This document shows positions 21,476 to 33,253 of a DNA stretch of 64,000 nucleotides, piece by piece; the stretch's first letter is position 1, and each line of letters starts with the position of its first letter. The translations under genes were made by a program, and so were the position numbers. The stretch covers positions 930,001 to 994,000 of the forward strand of contig JAGTXX020000001.1 of NCBI GenBank assembly GCA_019044685.2, read 5' to 3'. The stretch is from Nannochloris sp. 'desiccata'. Lineage: Eukaryota; Chlorophyta; Trebouxiophyceae; Chlorellales; Chlorellaceae. The notes below the pieces were generated by a model. It did not search any database. It saw only the letters and a program-made list of their open reading frames with translations, and was not told where the DNA came from.

Positions 21476-22348
21476 ATGGCGGGTGCTGATGGCACTTCCC
21501 TTGCAACCCCGCTACAAACTTCTTTGCAAATTGCTGACAAGGGTGATCAACTCGTTGCCTTAGAGCAGCGCCAGCTGTCCATCATCAAGCGCATTGAAGA
21601 TCTTGAACACCGATTGAGTTATCTTTCGTCTCCTGGAGGAGCTGCTATTCCTAGAAGAAACAACAAGAGCAATGAAACCCAAAACCGCAGCAGCAGTGGT
21701 GGCAGCAGCGGCAACAATAATTCCTCTTCTTCTACTCCCTCCTCATCATCAGCAGCAGGGCCTCTACCCCCGAAATCTACTCTACCTATTTCCAGCCCTG
21801 TACAAATCAAACTTGAGCAAGAATTGATCCAAAAAGGCCTCACAAACCACTTATTCATTAGAGTTTGTTCTGATGAATACTACGACCGCCCTTTAGAATT
21901 TAGACAAGGCATTGTGGGCGCTGCCTCTGTCCACCACATGTGCAAGTCCATCGTTATGGAAAATACACGTGTGGATGCCGACAACAGCGACCCTAGTATA
22001 CTCAAATACTGGCTAGTCGTCGTTCAATACACAGCGAAGCTGCATAGCGACAAATTACGAGCGTTTGTTCAAAAAGCCCACGATGGAAAACTATCTAAAA
22101 AGCAAATTAATATGAGATTATGCCCTGAAGATGTTTCTAATGAATTAACTGGGTTTGAACATAACGGTGTCTCCCCTATTGCTATTAGAACAAAATTGCC
22201 GATCATTTTGTCACATAAAATTGCTGCTCTGCAGCCGGATGTGTTTTGGTTGGGAGCAGGGGAGGTGGATTTAAAAGTGGGCATGCCTGCTGCAGATTTT
22301 ATTGAAGCGTATGAACCTCATGTGCTAGACTGCACCTATGATGAATAA
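21476..22348 (+). CDS. YbaK/EbsC-domain protein (aminoacyl-tRNA deacylase-like)
   Basis: The start is the ATG at 21476 and the product is 290 residues, single exon. Residues 25-55 form a short coiled coil (LVALEQRQLSIIKRIEDLEH), followed by a low-complexity Ser/Asn/Gly linker. The C-terminal 170 residues match the YbaK/prolyl-tRNA-synthetase-associated fold: KSIVMENTRV, LVVVQYTAKLHSDKLRAFVQ, and SPIAIRTKLPIILSHKI followed by WLGAGEVDLKVGMPAADF. Family members hydrolyse mischarged tRNAs in trans; plants have similar stand-alone proteins with an N-terminal extension. The usual Lys of the YbaK active site may be the one in YTAKLHSDKL, but I could not align it fully. It lies head-to-head with YTM1, 181 bp between starts. 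Confidence 0.85.
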   Translation: MAGADGTSLATPLQTSLQIADKGDQLVALEQRQLSIIKRIEDLEHRLSYLSSPGGAAIPRRNNKSNETQNRSSSGGSSGNNNSSSSTPSSSSAAGPLPPKSTLPISSPVQIKLEQELIQKGLTNHLFIRVCSDEYYDRPLEFRQGIVGAASVHHMCKSIVMENTRVDADNSDPSILKYWLVVVQYTAKLHSDKLRAFVQKAHDGKLSKKQINMRLCPEDVSNELTGFEHNGVSPIAIRTKLPIILSHKIAALQPDVFWLGAGEVDLKVGMPAADFIEAYEPHVLDCTYDE

Positions 22349-22508
22349 GTCTACTCTATAGGAGAGGGAAGGGCTAGCAGGATGGACAGAGCGCCTAAGA
22401 AGAGTCCAGAAGTAGTTTATTTTTCGAAGTTTTGCTTTGAACTTGCAGCATGTATTGTATTTTTTATTGTTATTGTAAGACTTTTGAAGTAGAGAAACAG
22501 TTGCCAAG

Positions 22509-23982
22509 ATGGGTGATGATATGCCAATGTGGAAAGGTACGTTGCCAATAGATGATTACTTTAAATCGCAAATTGGTCATCTAGAAGAATCTAATTTTTA
22601 TAGCTTATTTATCTAATACATCCATAACTTTCTAACAATCCATTAATTTTACTCGCTGCTGCAGGGTTGTTTGAATGGAGCATGAGCTACCAGGATGGAA
22701 CAAATCCCACAGGTTCATCTAATGCCCGCCCCCTCAGCGAAACCGACCGTCAATGGTAAATAATATATATTTTTAGCTTCTGAAGAATCATGGTACACAT
22801 ATTTTTTTCTACATCCAATCTCATTGTTCTACTTTCTACTGCTTTTACAGGTTGGAAGAGGCTCTCAAGGGTGCTATGTTGGATTTATCCAACCGTATGC
22901 AAGACATCAGCATCGCTCTCAATGAACCAGAAACAACAGAGGAAGCATCAACTCCTACTACCGACGTCATCACTACAACCACGACCACTACTCCATTAGA
23001 AGATAAAGAAAGGATGTTGGATGAATTAATGGAGATTGTAGAAAGTATTGACCAAGCAAAAGATCTTTCGACAATCGGGGGTCTACAAACTTTATTAAAC
23101 TTATTATCTAGCCCACATGCTTCGTTACGGTGGAGAGCAGCAGAGGTGATCGCGACCTGTGTACAGAATAACCCAGAGGTGCAGGATGCGTTTTTAGAAG
23201 GTGGAGTCTTACCTGCTTTGTGGCCATTAATAGAACATCATACTGACGGTGAAAATTTAATTAATACAACCACCTCTACTTCTAGTGGTAGTGCTATCTG
23301 CTTAATGAAAGGCATGTTGGCTGTATCTTGTCAAATCCGGGGTCATCCTGCATCTCTTCAATGGTTCCGTGGAAACAACGGCTTGAAGAAAATTATCTCT
23401 ATATTATCAAACACTACTCGCAGCATGAGCAGTGGTGGTGGTGGAGTCGCAGAAGGAGAGACCAGGGTCCAGCGAAAATGTCTACAAATGTTGGAATACT
23501 TACTGAATACAGTACCCAGCGATCGCACATCTGCTGTGACTCTCAATATAGACCATACTACTCGCTGGACCGGTACACCTGATACTCCTGCTGTAGGCTC
23601 AACTACAGAGACTTCCGGTTCGTTGCTTCCTTTGTTGGTGGACCTCATTGCGAGTTCTGGAGATGGGGATATTCGCAGTGCTGCTTTGGGAGTTATCCAC
23701 CAATTAGCTGGAGATGATGCGTGTTTAGAGGAATTACAAAAGGAATCAATTGGTGTTGTTGCTGCAGTACAAGCAGTACAATGTAAATTAGATTCTTTGC
23801 CAAGAGAGGAATGGGGGCAGGCGGAGGAGGAAGCCAAGTTGGCGGTGGTGGTGATGGAAGATTTAGTTAGGAAGAAAGTAGTGGCGGGAGATAGTGGTGG
23901 TGGTGGTGGTAGTGCTGTGGTGGGTGTAGAAGCAGAGAGGAGTGCGTCAATGCAGTTGATGGCTCTACCTGATCAAGAATAA
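22509..23982 (+). CDS. FES1: FES1/HspBP1 Hsp70 nucleotide exchange factor
   Basis: Three exons: 22509-22536 (only 28 nt), 22665-22755 and 22851-23982, phases 1 and 2, 416 residues. The N-terminus MGDDMPMWKGLFEWSMSYQD, then LSETDRQWLEEALKGAMLDL, is the conserved FES1 start. Armadillo-like repeats follow: GGLQTLLNLLSSPHASLRWR, AAEVIATCVQNNPEVQDAFL, MLAVSCQIRGHPASLQWF. The protein binds the Hsp70 ATPase domain and speeds ADP release in the cytosol. Two Thr-rich or Gly-rich low-complexity inserts (about residues 70-85 and 390-400) depart from the typical family. The tiny first exon would be missed without splice signals. Confidence 0.93.
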
Positions 23983-24235
23983 ACAAGAAAACAAAAATTA
24001 AGAAAGAAAGAAAATTGATTTTTATTGAGAAGATTGATTAAATCGTTAAAAGCACTTTTTAAATGAGTGCAATGGCACATTTATACATGCAATAGAGAAT
24101 AGTAATGAAATGATACAAAGCGTAAAGGCAGCTACTAGTCAAGGCTTCTCAAACAAAGCATGAAATATAGTCACAAGGGGGCTGTAGCGGCGCAGGGTAC
24201 TCTTTAAGCAGCAATTCGTATATCTGTATGATATC

Positions 24236-25864
24236 TTAATTTTCGAGTATTTCCACTCCTTCCACTACAACAGGTCCATCTTCATCATCACTATACTCAT
24301 CATCATCATCCCCACCACTACCACTACGGAACAGATCTTGTACAGGCCCGCAATTCCATCCGACAGTCTTTTGCAACAATGTCGCCACAGCAGCTGATGC
24401 TTCAGAGAGAGGCTGCGGTATTCCTTCTTCTGCAGAGATCCAACGCAGCCAGCTGGTACATAATTTTCTTAGGAAGGAGTCTTCAAGGAGCTCTTCAACC
24501 ATAGGGGTGCCTAGGGGAGCTGCCTGCTCTTCAGCCGTACAGCCCTGCATTAGAGAAAGAAATTCATTTCGTTTGATTTAGGGTTGCACGACGGCTTTTT
24601 TCCATTTAGGGGATTCTTTCCTCCCAATCGAATAAACGAAAATAATTTCAATATAAAGAGAGATCAACGAGCAACGTACCGGTGCCAATGTATGTATTAA
24701 TTGTGAATGCAATGCCAGCAAAAATCGAGTAAACAACATCGATCTCTTACCCACCGCTGCCGCTTCACACCCCATCATTAATCTTAAAAATTCCTTCCAC
24801 TGTGAAAATCCTTCCAATGAATGACCCAATAAAAACGCTAGAAATGCAAATTGAAACTCCCCTAGAAAGTCATCTTCACTATTTTTGTATTTGTCAACCA
24901 ATAGGTCTTCTAGCAGTAAACTTTTATCAAGGTTGATGGCGGTGAGTTGCGCTGCGGTAAGGCCTTGTTTTTTTATAACACGTGGAAAACGGGTGAAATA
25001 ACATCTGCCAGCATGCGGAGCAGCATCAGATTCATCTTTACTGGTAGTAGCAGTAGTAGGGGTTGCTGTTGTTGTTGTGGCTAGACTAGTCGACTTATTT
25101 TGTTGTAGCTCTTCTTCTTCTTCTTCTGCTGCTGCTGCTTCATAACTCGTTCCAGCAGCACTGGGGTCAATACTACTGATAGCAGCTGCTTTTTTTCTGC
25201 CCTTAACCAAGGCTTCTTCCAACGCCACTTCAGCAGCAGTAGGTTTACCACCAGAACCACCACCTAGCAAAGCTCCTCCATCTCCTGCCTCTGCTAAGAT
25301 ATTCATGTTGCCACCCAGGGGTGCCACCGTATCCAGCGTTCTTTGAGAAATATAACTGACAAGGTCCCTCCAGATGGTATAGGCAGCTAAATTGTATGGA
25401 GCGAGGTTTTGATCTAGCTGGAAAGATTTGACTGCATGTTCTATAGGTAAATGGTCACCTTTGTTGTCTATAAGAACTAATATTTCTTCTTCGGGGCTCC
25501 AGCGCCAGGCAAGGACTTGGCCGCCACGAGCGTAAAGAAAAAAGGCAGTAGTAGGGCCCAGGCCGCCTTGAGAGTCTGCAGCAGCGTAGGAAATGACGTG
25601 AATGCCTGGTGGGACCATTTTTATGCCCTTGAATTTAGGTCCAACCCTGAAAGTCTGCAAGGAGGAAAAGAAGAACGTTTTGTGAGCGGTGGCGGAGGTG
25701 AATGAACAAAGTTGACTAATCTCAAGTTTCGTCTTATTTACTACCTGCTGGTCCATGCCTATGACAGTGCCTTCGGGTACATCTAGGAGCACGAGAGTAG
25801 CTCCTTTCGTTGCGAGCTCTCTTGCTGTGTTGTTATCGACCTTTAACGTATATGGTTGAGCCAT
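24236..25864 (-). CDS. AAR2: AAR2 U5 snRNP assembly factor
   Basis: Three exons, 25745-25864, 24680-25654 and 24236-24544, all in phase 0, give 467 residues. The N-terminal domain has the AAR2 signature: GATLVLLDVPEGTVIGMDQQ, then FRVGPKFKGIKMVPPGIHVI followed by SYAA. The C-terminal helical domain includes LGEFQFAFLAFLLGHSLEGF and SQWKEFLRLMMGCE. AAR2 binds Prp8 in cytoplasmic U5 snRNP precursors and is exchanged for Brr2. A 70-residue Ala/Glu/Thr-rich insert lies between the domains (with GCT/TCT repeats near 25080-25140), and the C-terminus is acidic. Intron 1 is 90 nt, a multiple of three and free of stops, so it cannot be recognised from the reading frame alone. Confidence 0.93.
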
Positions 25865-26219
25865 GTCTTTGGGAATTAATTAAGTGATCAAGCAATTGTG
25901 ATCACACGTGTTAATTACTCTCAGATTCTGCTCGGCGTTTATATTCATATGTAAATATCCTTGCTGAATTTGTTGAATTTATTTCAAGCTCAAATTGAGG
26001 TCAAGACAAGGTTTATATTGGCTGCTTTCAAAGCAGTCGAAATACTGCAATAGACAGCAACTTTGCTATTTATTTCAAAAATCAAGTCTGCCCTGGCTGA
26101 ATTCATTGCTTGTGAACATTGGACACATAACTATAAACACACCCAATTGGGCTAAATTGCCCCATTTAGCTACGCCGCCCACTTGATCTTTAATTATAGT
26201 CAAAAATAACTGAAGCCCA
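25865..26219. other. Divergent intergenic region between AAR2 and EF-Ts
   Basis: This 355-bp region separates two start codons on opposite strands and presumably holds both promoters. It contains an inverted pair of TTAATTA/GTGATCA-type words near 25875-25915. I see no gene. Confidence 0.45.
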
Positions 26220-27500
26220 ATGCTTGGATTGAACGCGCTCAAGGGCATCAAGCCCCAGCAATTATCACTTTTATCTCACCTTTCAGCATCTACAGAGCTA
26301 CTTGGATTGCGATGTATCGCTGCTGTGCCCAACAATATGGCTCTCATCAAACAATTACGTGAACAGACAGGTGCACCTATCGCAGACGTTAAGTCTGCAT
26401 TACAACAAGCCGATTGGGATCTTGGTAAGTTTGAGATTTCGTTTTAGCGATTTGTCAAAGCCATCAATCGGTTTTCAGTGCTCATCTTGTGTAATCCTGT
26501 GCTGACTACTAGTAGGGGCGGTGGCGACAGCAGTATATTTTCTTTACTCTGACGCGAATCTTTTATTTTATTCTTCGATGCCATTACAGAACAAGCTGCT
26601 CAAGAGCTGCGTAAAAAAGGTCTCGCTGCAGCCAGTAAGAAGGCTTCCCGCCATGCAGCAGAGGGCCTCGTCGGCATCGCCACCAACCCCACTAGCGCCG
26701 CTATTATCGAAATTAATTCAGAAACTGATTTTGTAGCTAGAAATGATCAATTTAAAAGGTTGGTATCCAGTGCTGCGGCCGCTTTATTAGCTAATACATC
26801 AGCAGTAGCAAGTTGTACAGCAAGTAGTACCCAGGAAATTCCTACTTCAGTAGTAGAAGCAACAAAAATGAGCGATGGACCTTCAACCCTCGCTGAAGCA
26901 GTAGCAGAAGTAGCAGGCTCTGTTCGTGAAAATATCAAACTCAGACGTGGATATCATGTAACCGTACCATCTGGTTCTTGCGGTACTATTGGTTCGTACA
27001 TCCATGGTGGTGTTGCCCCTGGCTTAGGTCGTATTGCTTCTCTTGTACTATTACAACATAAGGAACAATTGACAGGGGATGCTGCTCGTCAGATTCAAGA
27101 TTTAGCGCATAAATTAGCAATGCATGTTGTCGGTGCTGTCCCTAAATACCTGGATCGAAGTCAAGTACCGGAAACCGCCTTGGAAGCTGAGAAGAAATTA
27201 TTAACAGAGCAAGCAGCGCAATCTGGAAAACCACAAAACATTATTGAAAAAATGGTTCAAGGCAGATTATCCAAGTTTTGCGAAGAGGTGTGTTTATTAG
27301 AACAACCGTTCATTATGGATGATAAAAAGAAGGTGCAAGATGTAGTTCAACACGCCGCGGAAACGGATAAAATCAACGGAATTGAATTAGTTGCGTATTT
27401 ACGGGTGCAAGTGGGTGAAGGGTTGGAAGAAGAGGAAGGAGGTAGAAAGAAAGATTTTGCTGCTGAAGTGGCAGAAACATTGAACGCAGTTGGCAAATAA
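26220..27500 (+). CDS. TSFM: Organellar (probably mitochondrial) elongation factor Ts
   Basis: Two exons, 26220-26424 and 26590-27500, join in phase 1 and give 371 residues. A presequence of about 38 residues (MLGLNALKGIKPQQLSLLSH) precedes the UBA-like domain MALIKQLREQTGAPIADVKS and the join ADWDLEQAAQELRKKGLAAA. The EF-Tu contact motif is SETDFVARNDQF. EF-Ts promotes GDP release from EF-Tu in organellar translation. An Ala/Ser/Thr-rich segment at residues 145-180 lengthens the N-terminal core compared with bacterial EF-Ts. I call it mitochondrial because plastid EF-Ts of green algae is normally the S1-domain fusion PSRP-7/EF-Ts, which this is not; targeting is inferred. Confidence 0.92.
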
Positions 27501-27589
27501 GATACTTCTTAATCAAGATTATAAATTAGAATTCATGTATTTTGTTCCCCAATATATTTCATTTTGCAAGTGGCATCTTCTTTCTTCTT

Positions 27590-29140
27590 TTAAAATTCAT
27601 ACACACCGCCGTTGAGCTCTTCTTCTTCTTCTTTCTTCTCAGAAGGTATTCCTCCAAAATAACACCCCTTCATTTCCACAGCATCTACAGAATCTTCTAT
27701 ATGCACAACTTCAGTCCAATCCCTTCTTTTCGGGGCTACATACTTCACAACTACATCTTCTAATAAAATATTTCGAGCGCCCTCGATCCAAAGTGCTGCG
27801 GTACCTCCACTGCGCTGAACATCTCGTGCTTCAGATGGCCTGTAGTCCTGATAGCCACCTTCCCAGGACGTTTTATTGCGTAATATTAAATCTAAACTAG
27901 AGATTCTAACTCCAATGATGTGTGGGTCTACGGCGGGTGGTACACGTGTTTCTTCCATCGAGAACATATTTTTATTACTCGTAGATTTTTTGAAAAAAGG
28001 GCTCGGTAAATTACCGCCATCAATAAAAATACCATTCTCTGATTTGATCTTAATATCTTCAATGGTGATATTTCTCACAAACCCTACGGTCCTCCCTTTG
28101 AACCTCGGCTCAGCTGTCACGTACAACGCTTCAGAAGCGCCCCACCAGGAGTACTCTTCATGATGTAGGGTTGCTGAAATATTTCTAAAGAGTACATTTG
28201 AAACATCCCCTTGATCCCGTAATTGTATAGCTAGACCTCTGTGTGTATTATAAATCTCTATATTTTCAAATATCATATCATTTAAATCAGATACACTCTC
28301 ACTTCCAATCTTTATCGCAGCTGCACGGGACCTGAGCTTACAATCCCGCACCCGTAGTCGAGACATGGGAGTGTTACGAAGCGTTGTTTTGATACAAATA
28401 GCATCATCAGCGGTGTCTACATGACAGCCTACGATATCTACATCTTCAGAAGAGTCTATGTCGATACCATCATTGTTAAACACTTGCCAGTCTCCTAAAA
28501 TGGTCAAATCTCTTAAAGAGACTTTCTTTGACCCGATAATATGCACCGTCCAGTAGATAGGATCTATTATTTTAATACCGCCAGAAACGACAATATCTGT
28601 AGAGTTGACTATTCCAAGCATACGTGGACGACATTCCCAAGGATTGAAGCAAGAAGGGTCTTTAAAATCTCTTAAAACTGCCCTATCGAATAAATATCCT
28701 GTTATGTACCTACGAGCTTGACCATCAATAACTCCAGCACCGCTAAGAGAACAGCCGTGGCAGTCGTTGAAATTTAGTAAATACCAATAGGGCTGAGGTC
28801 CAGGGTAGTTTTCACGATAAATACCAGCTAGGAGGCCCACAGTGTCTGGTAAGTTGATATGGATATTAGCGCCGCTGATAAATATTGAGCCTGTGGAGTA
28901 GTTGGTATGGGGCACGTCGAAGATAACTGTGCCACCATCTGAAGTTGAAGAGCAGCTATCAACTGCAGCTTTAATGCCTGCTGTTGCGTTGGTAGGGTCG
29001 GAAACGTAGTCCGAAATAAGGCAGAGCTTTCCTTGTTGTCGAGGTTGAGATGAGTTCCATGTTTCAGGTGTTGCAAGCGGAAAAGATTCGCGTGCATTGC
29101 ACCCCAAAGCAAGAAAAACTAAGTAAAATAATATATTCAT
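27590..29140 (-). CDS. Secreted GH28 family glycoside hydrolase (polygalacturonase-like)
   Basis: This single exon of 516 residues starts with a signal peptide (MNILFYLVFLALGCNA). The right-handed beta-helix is visible as repeated strands such as GIVNSTDIVVSGGIKIID, KKVSLRDLTILGDW and MSRLRVRDCKLRSRAAAIKI. GH28 catalytic positions are present as NNDGIDIDSS and ADDAICIKT; the usual GHG of strict polygalacturonases is replaced by SRAAAIKIGSE, as in the rhamnogalacturonase/xylogalacturonase-like branches. It therefore cleaves or remodels an acidic or rhamnose-containing wall polysaccharide, substrate unknown. The C-terminus is acidic. The 3' end lies only 89 bp from the EF-Ts stop on the opposite strand. 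Confidence 0.88.
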   Translation of the reverse strand: MNILFYLVFLALGCNARESFPLATPETWNSSQPRQQGKLCLISDYVSDPTNATAGIKAAVDSCSSTSDGGTVIFDVPHTNYSTGSIFISGANIHINLPDTVGLLAGIYRENYPGPQPYWYLLNFNDCHGCSLSGAGVIDGQARRYITGYLFDRAVLRDFKDPSCFNPWECRPRMLGIVNSTDIVVSGGIKIIDPIYWTVHIIGSKKVSLRDLTILGDWQVFNNDGIDIDSSEDVDIVGCHVDTADDAICIKTTLRNTPMSRLRVRDCKLRSRAAAIKIGSESVSDLNDMIFENIEIYNTHRGLAIQLRDQGDVSNVLFRNISATLHHEEYSWWGASEALYVTAEPRFKGRTVGFVRNITIEDIKIKSENGIFIDGGNLPSPFFKKSTSNKNMFSMEETRVPPAVDPHIIGVRISSLDLILRNKTSWEGGYQDYRPSEARDVQRSGGTAALWIEGARNILLEDVVVKYVAPKRRDWTEVVHIEDSVDAVEMKGCYFGGIPSEKKEEEEELNGGVYEF

Positions 29141-29407
29141 TATGTAGAATGTATAAATGCGCCAACAAGGTTAGTTTTTATGCTTTGTATTTGTAAATTT
29201 TATCCTCGGGGGAAAAAGCGTTCTTCTGGCATGCAATTGGAAACCAAGAAAAACTGCTTTGACCTCTCGTGCTGGGGGTTCTCAGTCAAATTGAGATGTA
29301 GTTTTTTAATTTACAGATAAGCTCCACGTCTTTAAACATACACAAAAGAAGAAGGGGGGTATAGATTGCAAAAAAAATCCTTAACTTATGTTACTGCTCC
29401 TGGTGCA

Positions 29408-31762
29408 CTAAATGAAGGCAAGGCGTGATGGACAGTTTGCTACTTTAGCTTCCGTGCCAGGTCTCCTCACCTCTAAAGGTACGCATCGCTCTAAAGCTTG
29501 TATTCCTCTACCGCTATATATACTCAAATCCTCATTCTCATCAAAGCCAATGTCTTCTTCTTCTTTCTTTTCCTCCAAATTGCGGATTTTCTCCTCGCTC
29601 CTAGGCGCAACAGCAGCATTATGAATATTCTGCTGCTCGATCACAGGGCTACTAACACTTGTAGGTAAAGAATCAGTACCAGAACTAGAAGAAGTCGTAT
29701 TGAGTGTTCCATTACGCACCTCCTCAGCAGTGAAAAGTCGTCTATACTGCCTTCTTTTCCTCCTAGACAGCAGATTTCCAGCATCTTGGCCATTGTTATT
29801 ATTATTTTCAACATTTAGAATATTACTCCTAATACTACTACTACCACTAATTTCCTCTATTTCTATTTTATTATAATACTCTGACAGACTCTGTAAATTT
29901 CCATCCTCTACAGGACATCCATGTTTACTATCGATGAACCAGAACCCAGCTTTATCAAGCACTCTTGTTTTAAGGCCGACTCTATCGCTGCCCTTGGGGG
30001 TGCAGACAGGGTGCAGGAACAAGAACGCAGGGTTGCATGGATCCATTTCTGGAAGGCGATATTCGCCGCTTAACGCACAGAAATTCTGTTTCGTAGACCA
30101 CCATGGAGGTGTGTATGTGCGGATTATTGTTGGAGGTGAAGAGGAAAAAGAGCTCCTCGTTGACACGGTTGAATTAATAAGCAGTTCCTGTCTAATTTGT
30201 TCTCTCTTTTTGACTGCATCCTGGCATTCTGGTGGAGTTCTACACAATAAATACCTCTTCTCTTTAAACAACTTTTGAAGCCCCTTTTGATTGCCACCTT
30301 CTCCGATCTTTTCTGAAGCGAGCGCCAACCAAGCCGAAAATAAATATTTTGTTCCAGGTGTTGGTAGAGCCACAAAATTCCCACTATTGATAGGAGATCC
30401 ATAACTACCATCCCCTTCTATTTGAAAGGCAGCGTCTACACCTTGAGCACCTGGTGCTACGTGCAGATACATTAAATACGATTCCCAGACAGGCTTTGAT
30501 GCATACGCCAGGTCGACATCGGTGGAGTGAACAGCATAATTTTGGTTGACCAAATAGGCAACCACAGCTGGTTTAAGCCACATTATTCTATTGTAGGCTT
30601 TAGATTCAAACTCAGGGACATCGGATTTCTGACGTGTTGCTTTGTCTTTTGTTGCTTCTGACCCAGGATTGGTAGACGTCCCTTGAGGAGCCAAGGTCTC
30701 TTGTTGAAGTAAAGCTCTTGAGCTGGTAGCAGCAGCTGCAGTCTCTCTAATACTCTTGATCCGATCTTGAATACTGTAACTGATATTCAAGATGCTACTC
30801 TCATCATCACCACTGCTCTCCTCGTCTTCATTAATAGTAATCTCAGGTAAGTACGCAGAGGCATCTGCACAGGGAAGATTCAAATCTAGACATGCTTCTA
30901 AATCCGATTCACTCCATGTTGTTATTATGTAGTTATCCACTCCCCCGAACTTGACCATTGTGTAGACTGCACACAAAGAGAGGAAATTAATTAGCAAAGG
31001 CAACGAAAAAGAAGGGGAGAAAGATATTGCTAATACTACTTACTGCAATTTTGGAGCATTCGGATCATTCCTTTACTAAAAAACGCCACAGAAATGGCTT
31101 TTTGGTACTCTCCTTTGGGCTGTGCACGTGCTGCAGCCACTACAGCAAGGTCTCTGCTAGATAAATTTGAATATGGCAAGCCAGGGTAGCGCTTTGGCAA
31201 CAGCCACGGCGTTGGCTTGAAAAGCTCAAGCAAAGCAGGGTTCAGGGTGAGCACGCTTGGATCGCTATTGACTTGCTGAATGAGCTCCATAGTAAGCTCG
31301 GCGGGGGTCTCGGGGACGGAAACAAGGAGGCGAGCAGCTGTCAGAGCTTCATTCTCTGAATCTGTATTATCTAAAACAGTCAGGGCGGGGGCTGGAGTTG
31401 TGGTGGGGAAAGTTGGGGTACTTGGTAGCATTCTAGGCTCAGCTGCCAGATGCATTCTGCATGCGGTAAGCACAATTAGTTAAACGCGTGTTCAGGAAAG
31501 GAGCAGAATAGGCCAAGAACATTGCTTACCTTTGAGAAACAAGTATAGAGGCTGTGGCGAGAAGGCAAAGCAAAGCACAAGGAAGAGCAAGGCCGCGAAT
31601 GCCCCCGCTAGTTCGCCGCCTGCTTTCATTTCCTCTAAAAGCATTATTTAAGGTATCTAAAGTGCTTTGGCGCGGCGACATTGCCTCCCGAGGCTGCTGC
31701 AACTTAGAAATAGCTAGAGCGTGTTTTTTGTTTCGAAATGTTTTTGAAGCTTGACGCTTCAT
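29408..31762 (-). CDS. GT77-like nucleotide-diphospho-sugar glycosyltransferase, type II membrane protein
   Basis: Three exons, 31530-31762, 31044-31456 and 29408-30966 (phases 2 and 1), 734 residues. A later ATG at 31681 is also a possible start. A basic tail is followed by a membrane anchor (GIRGLALPCALLCLLATASI) and a Thr/Pro stem. The catalytic region has FFSKGMIRMLQNCSIYTMVK, FGGVDNYIITTWSESDLEAC, SKAYNRIMWLKPAVVAYLVN and the DxD motif HSTDVDLAYASKPVWES, then SPINSGNFVALPTP, the pattern of PF03407 (GT77) arabinosyl-, xylosyl- and galactosyltransferases of plants and algae. An acidic insert of about 85 residues separates the DLNLPC motif from SKAYNRI. The C-terminal 150 residues are low complexity. 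It probably acts in the Golgi on wall glycans or extensin-like proteins. Confidence 0.82.
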
Positions 31763-31984
31763 ATATATGCCACGCCAAGAATATATTGCATTGTTAATAA
31801 TAAAGAATAAATACTCATACTCGTTTAACGCTTTAGAGAGCAAAACTTGACCCTGCTTGCTTAGCTGCTTCCGTTTTCAGAGCCGTTCCTTGAAGCAAAA
31901 TTCTGACGCGACTCGTTTTCATTTAAATTTCTCTTGGATAGTGCTAGGGCTTTGCTTCACATTCTAAAAAAGATGTTGTACATT

Positions 31985-33253
31985 TTAATACGCTACTGTT
32001 GCTGTATTAATATGCGTTTTAAGGTCTTTCAAATCTTCTTCCGTTTCAGCCTGACGAAGAAAATATGCGGTGAAATGTCTCGGAGCAAACATGGACGTTG
32101 ATTTTCTTTCCCCACCACCCGCTGCGGCTGCCTCGGCCTCTTTCTTCGCCTCTTCGCATATTCTCCTCCCTGCTTCTACAGCTGCTGCCCTCATAGCCAT
32201 AACCTCTATACCATTTTTCAGATCTTCACCGGCTTCAATCTTGGCTTCCAGCTCTGGACTCAGCTGCAAGACCCCTTTCTTTATTAACACCGCCACAATT
32301 ATCTCGCCGCTGTCCACGCTGAGCTCATCAATATCTTTAAAATCAAATCTACGATCATATTTACCGAATCTAAGATAGAGTCTAGATACAAATTGCTGTG
32401 CTTTTCGGTGAAATATCACCATTTCACTACCGAGCTTGCTCTTCTTTCCACATTCCACTTCTTTTTTTCCCTCGTCATCACTTTTGTCTCCTGCAGCCAC
32501 GCACGACATGTCGTAGCAATCCATAAACCCAAATTTCAAACTTTCTACAATCCGTTCTACTAAAAATGCAGCGCTAGGGACCTGTTCTGCCGCCTCCTGC
32601 TCTTCTATGACATTCAAAATAAAGGCACCAAGGCTAGAATGTCCATCCTCTAATAGACTACGCCCAGTTTCGTTTAAAACTTCCTGAATAGAGGCTAATA
32701 ATGGCGTTAAAGGGCCAGGGGAAGTCATCGTTACACCTGGCATGACCTCTTTCTCTTCCGTAGGATCGATATTATACGCTCCACTCACTTGATATCGAGG
32801 GTACTCCACCATTTGGCTAGCATCAGGCAAAGAGTCTTGCATGGCCATACCGAGCACGGCAAATTCTGCAGCCTCATGGACAGAGGTATTGCTCGACGCT
32901 GCTGGTTTATTTTCTGTAGCTTTAAGCAAGGGATCATAGCCTGAACCAAAATCTAGCAATGAGGCTAAGCACATGTAATCAAGCTCCTCAGATAACGAGT
33001 CAAATCGAATAGGTGGACGAGTGTAAAGAGCAGACGACGTGACGTTGGTTGCATGAGAAATGAGGTGGGAAGCCAGGGTAGATACAGCTGCATCGTTTAC
33101 AGTAACGATGGAGTGGCATTGTGCAGATGCAGTCTTGCATGTCCTATGGTGAGGGGGTAAAAGAGTTAGAATAAGTTCCTGATCAGATTTTTGAACAAAT
33201 CAAGATGCCTACCTTAAAATAAGTTGTAACAGATCTTCATGGGCGACTGGCAT
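31985..33253 (-). CDS. QNG1: Queuosine 5'-phosphate N-glycosylase (queuosine salvage, DUF2419)
   Basis: Two exons, 33213-33253 (41 nt) and 31985-33143, join in phase 2 and give 399 residues. The family signatures are LDYMCLASLLDFGSGYDPLL near residue 70-90, SLGAFILNVIE, and the C-terminal FHRKAQQFVSRLYLRFGKYD followed by RRFDFKDIDELSVDSG. This enzyme (C9orf64, PF10343) cleaves queuosine-5'-phosphate to free queuine for tRNA modification, and is found in eukaryotes that import rather than make queuosine. A loop with acidic and lysine residues (about 235-260) and an Ala/Glu-rich helix near the end look lineage-specific. It shares a 204-bp divergent region with the desaturase. Confidence 0.88.
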
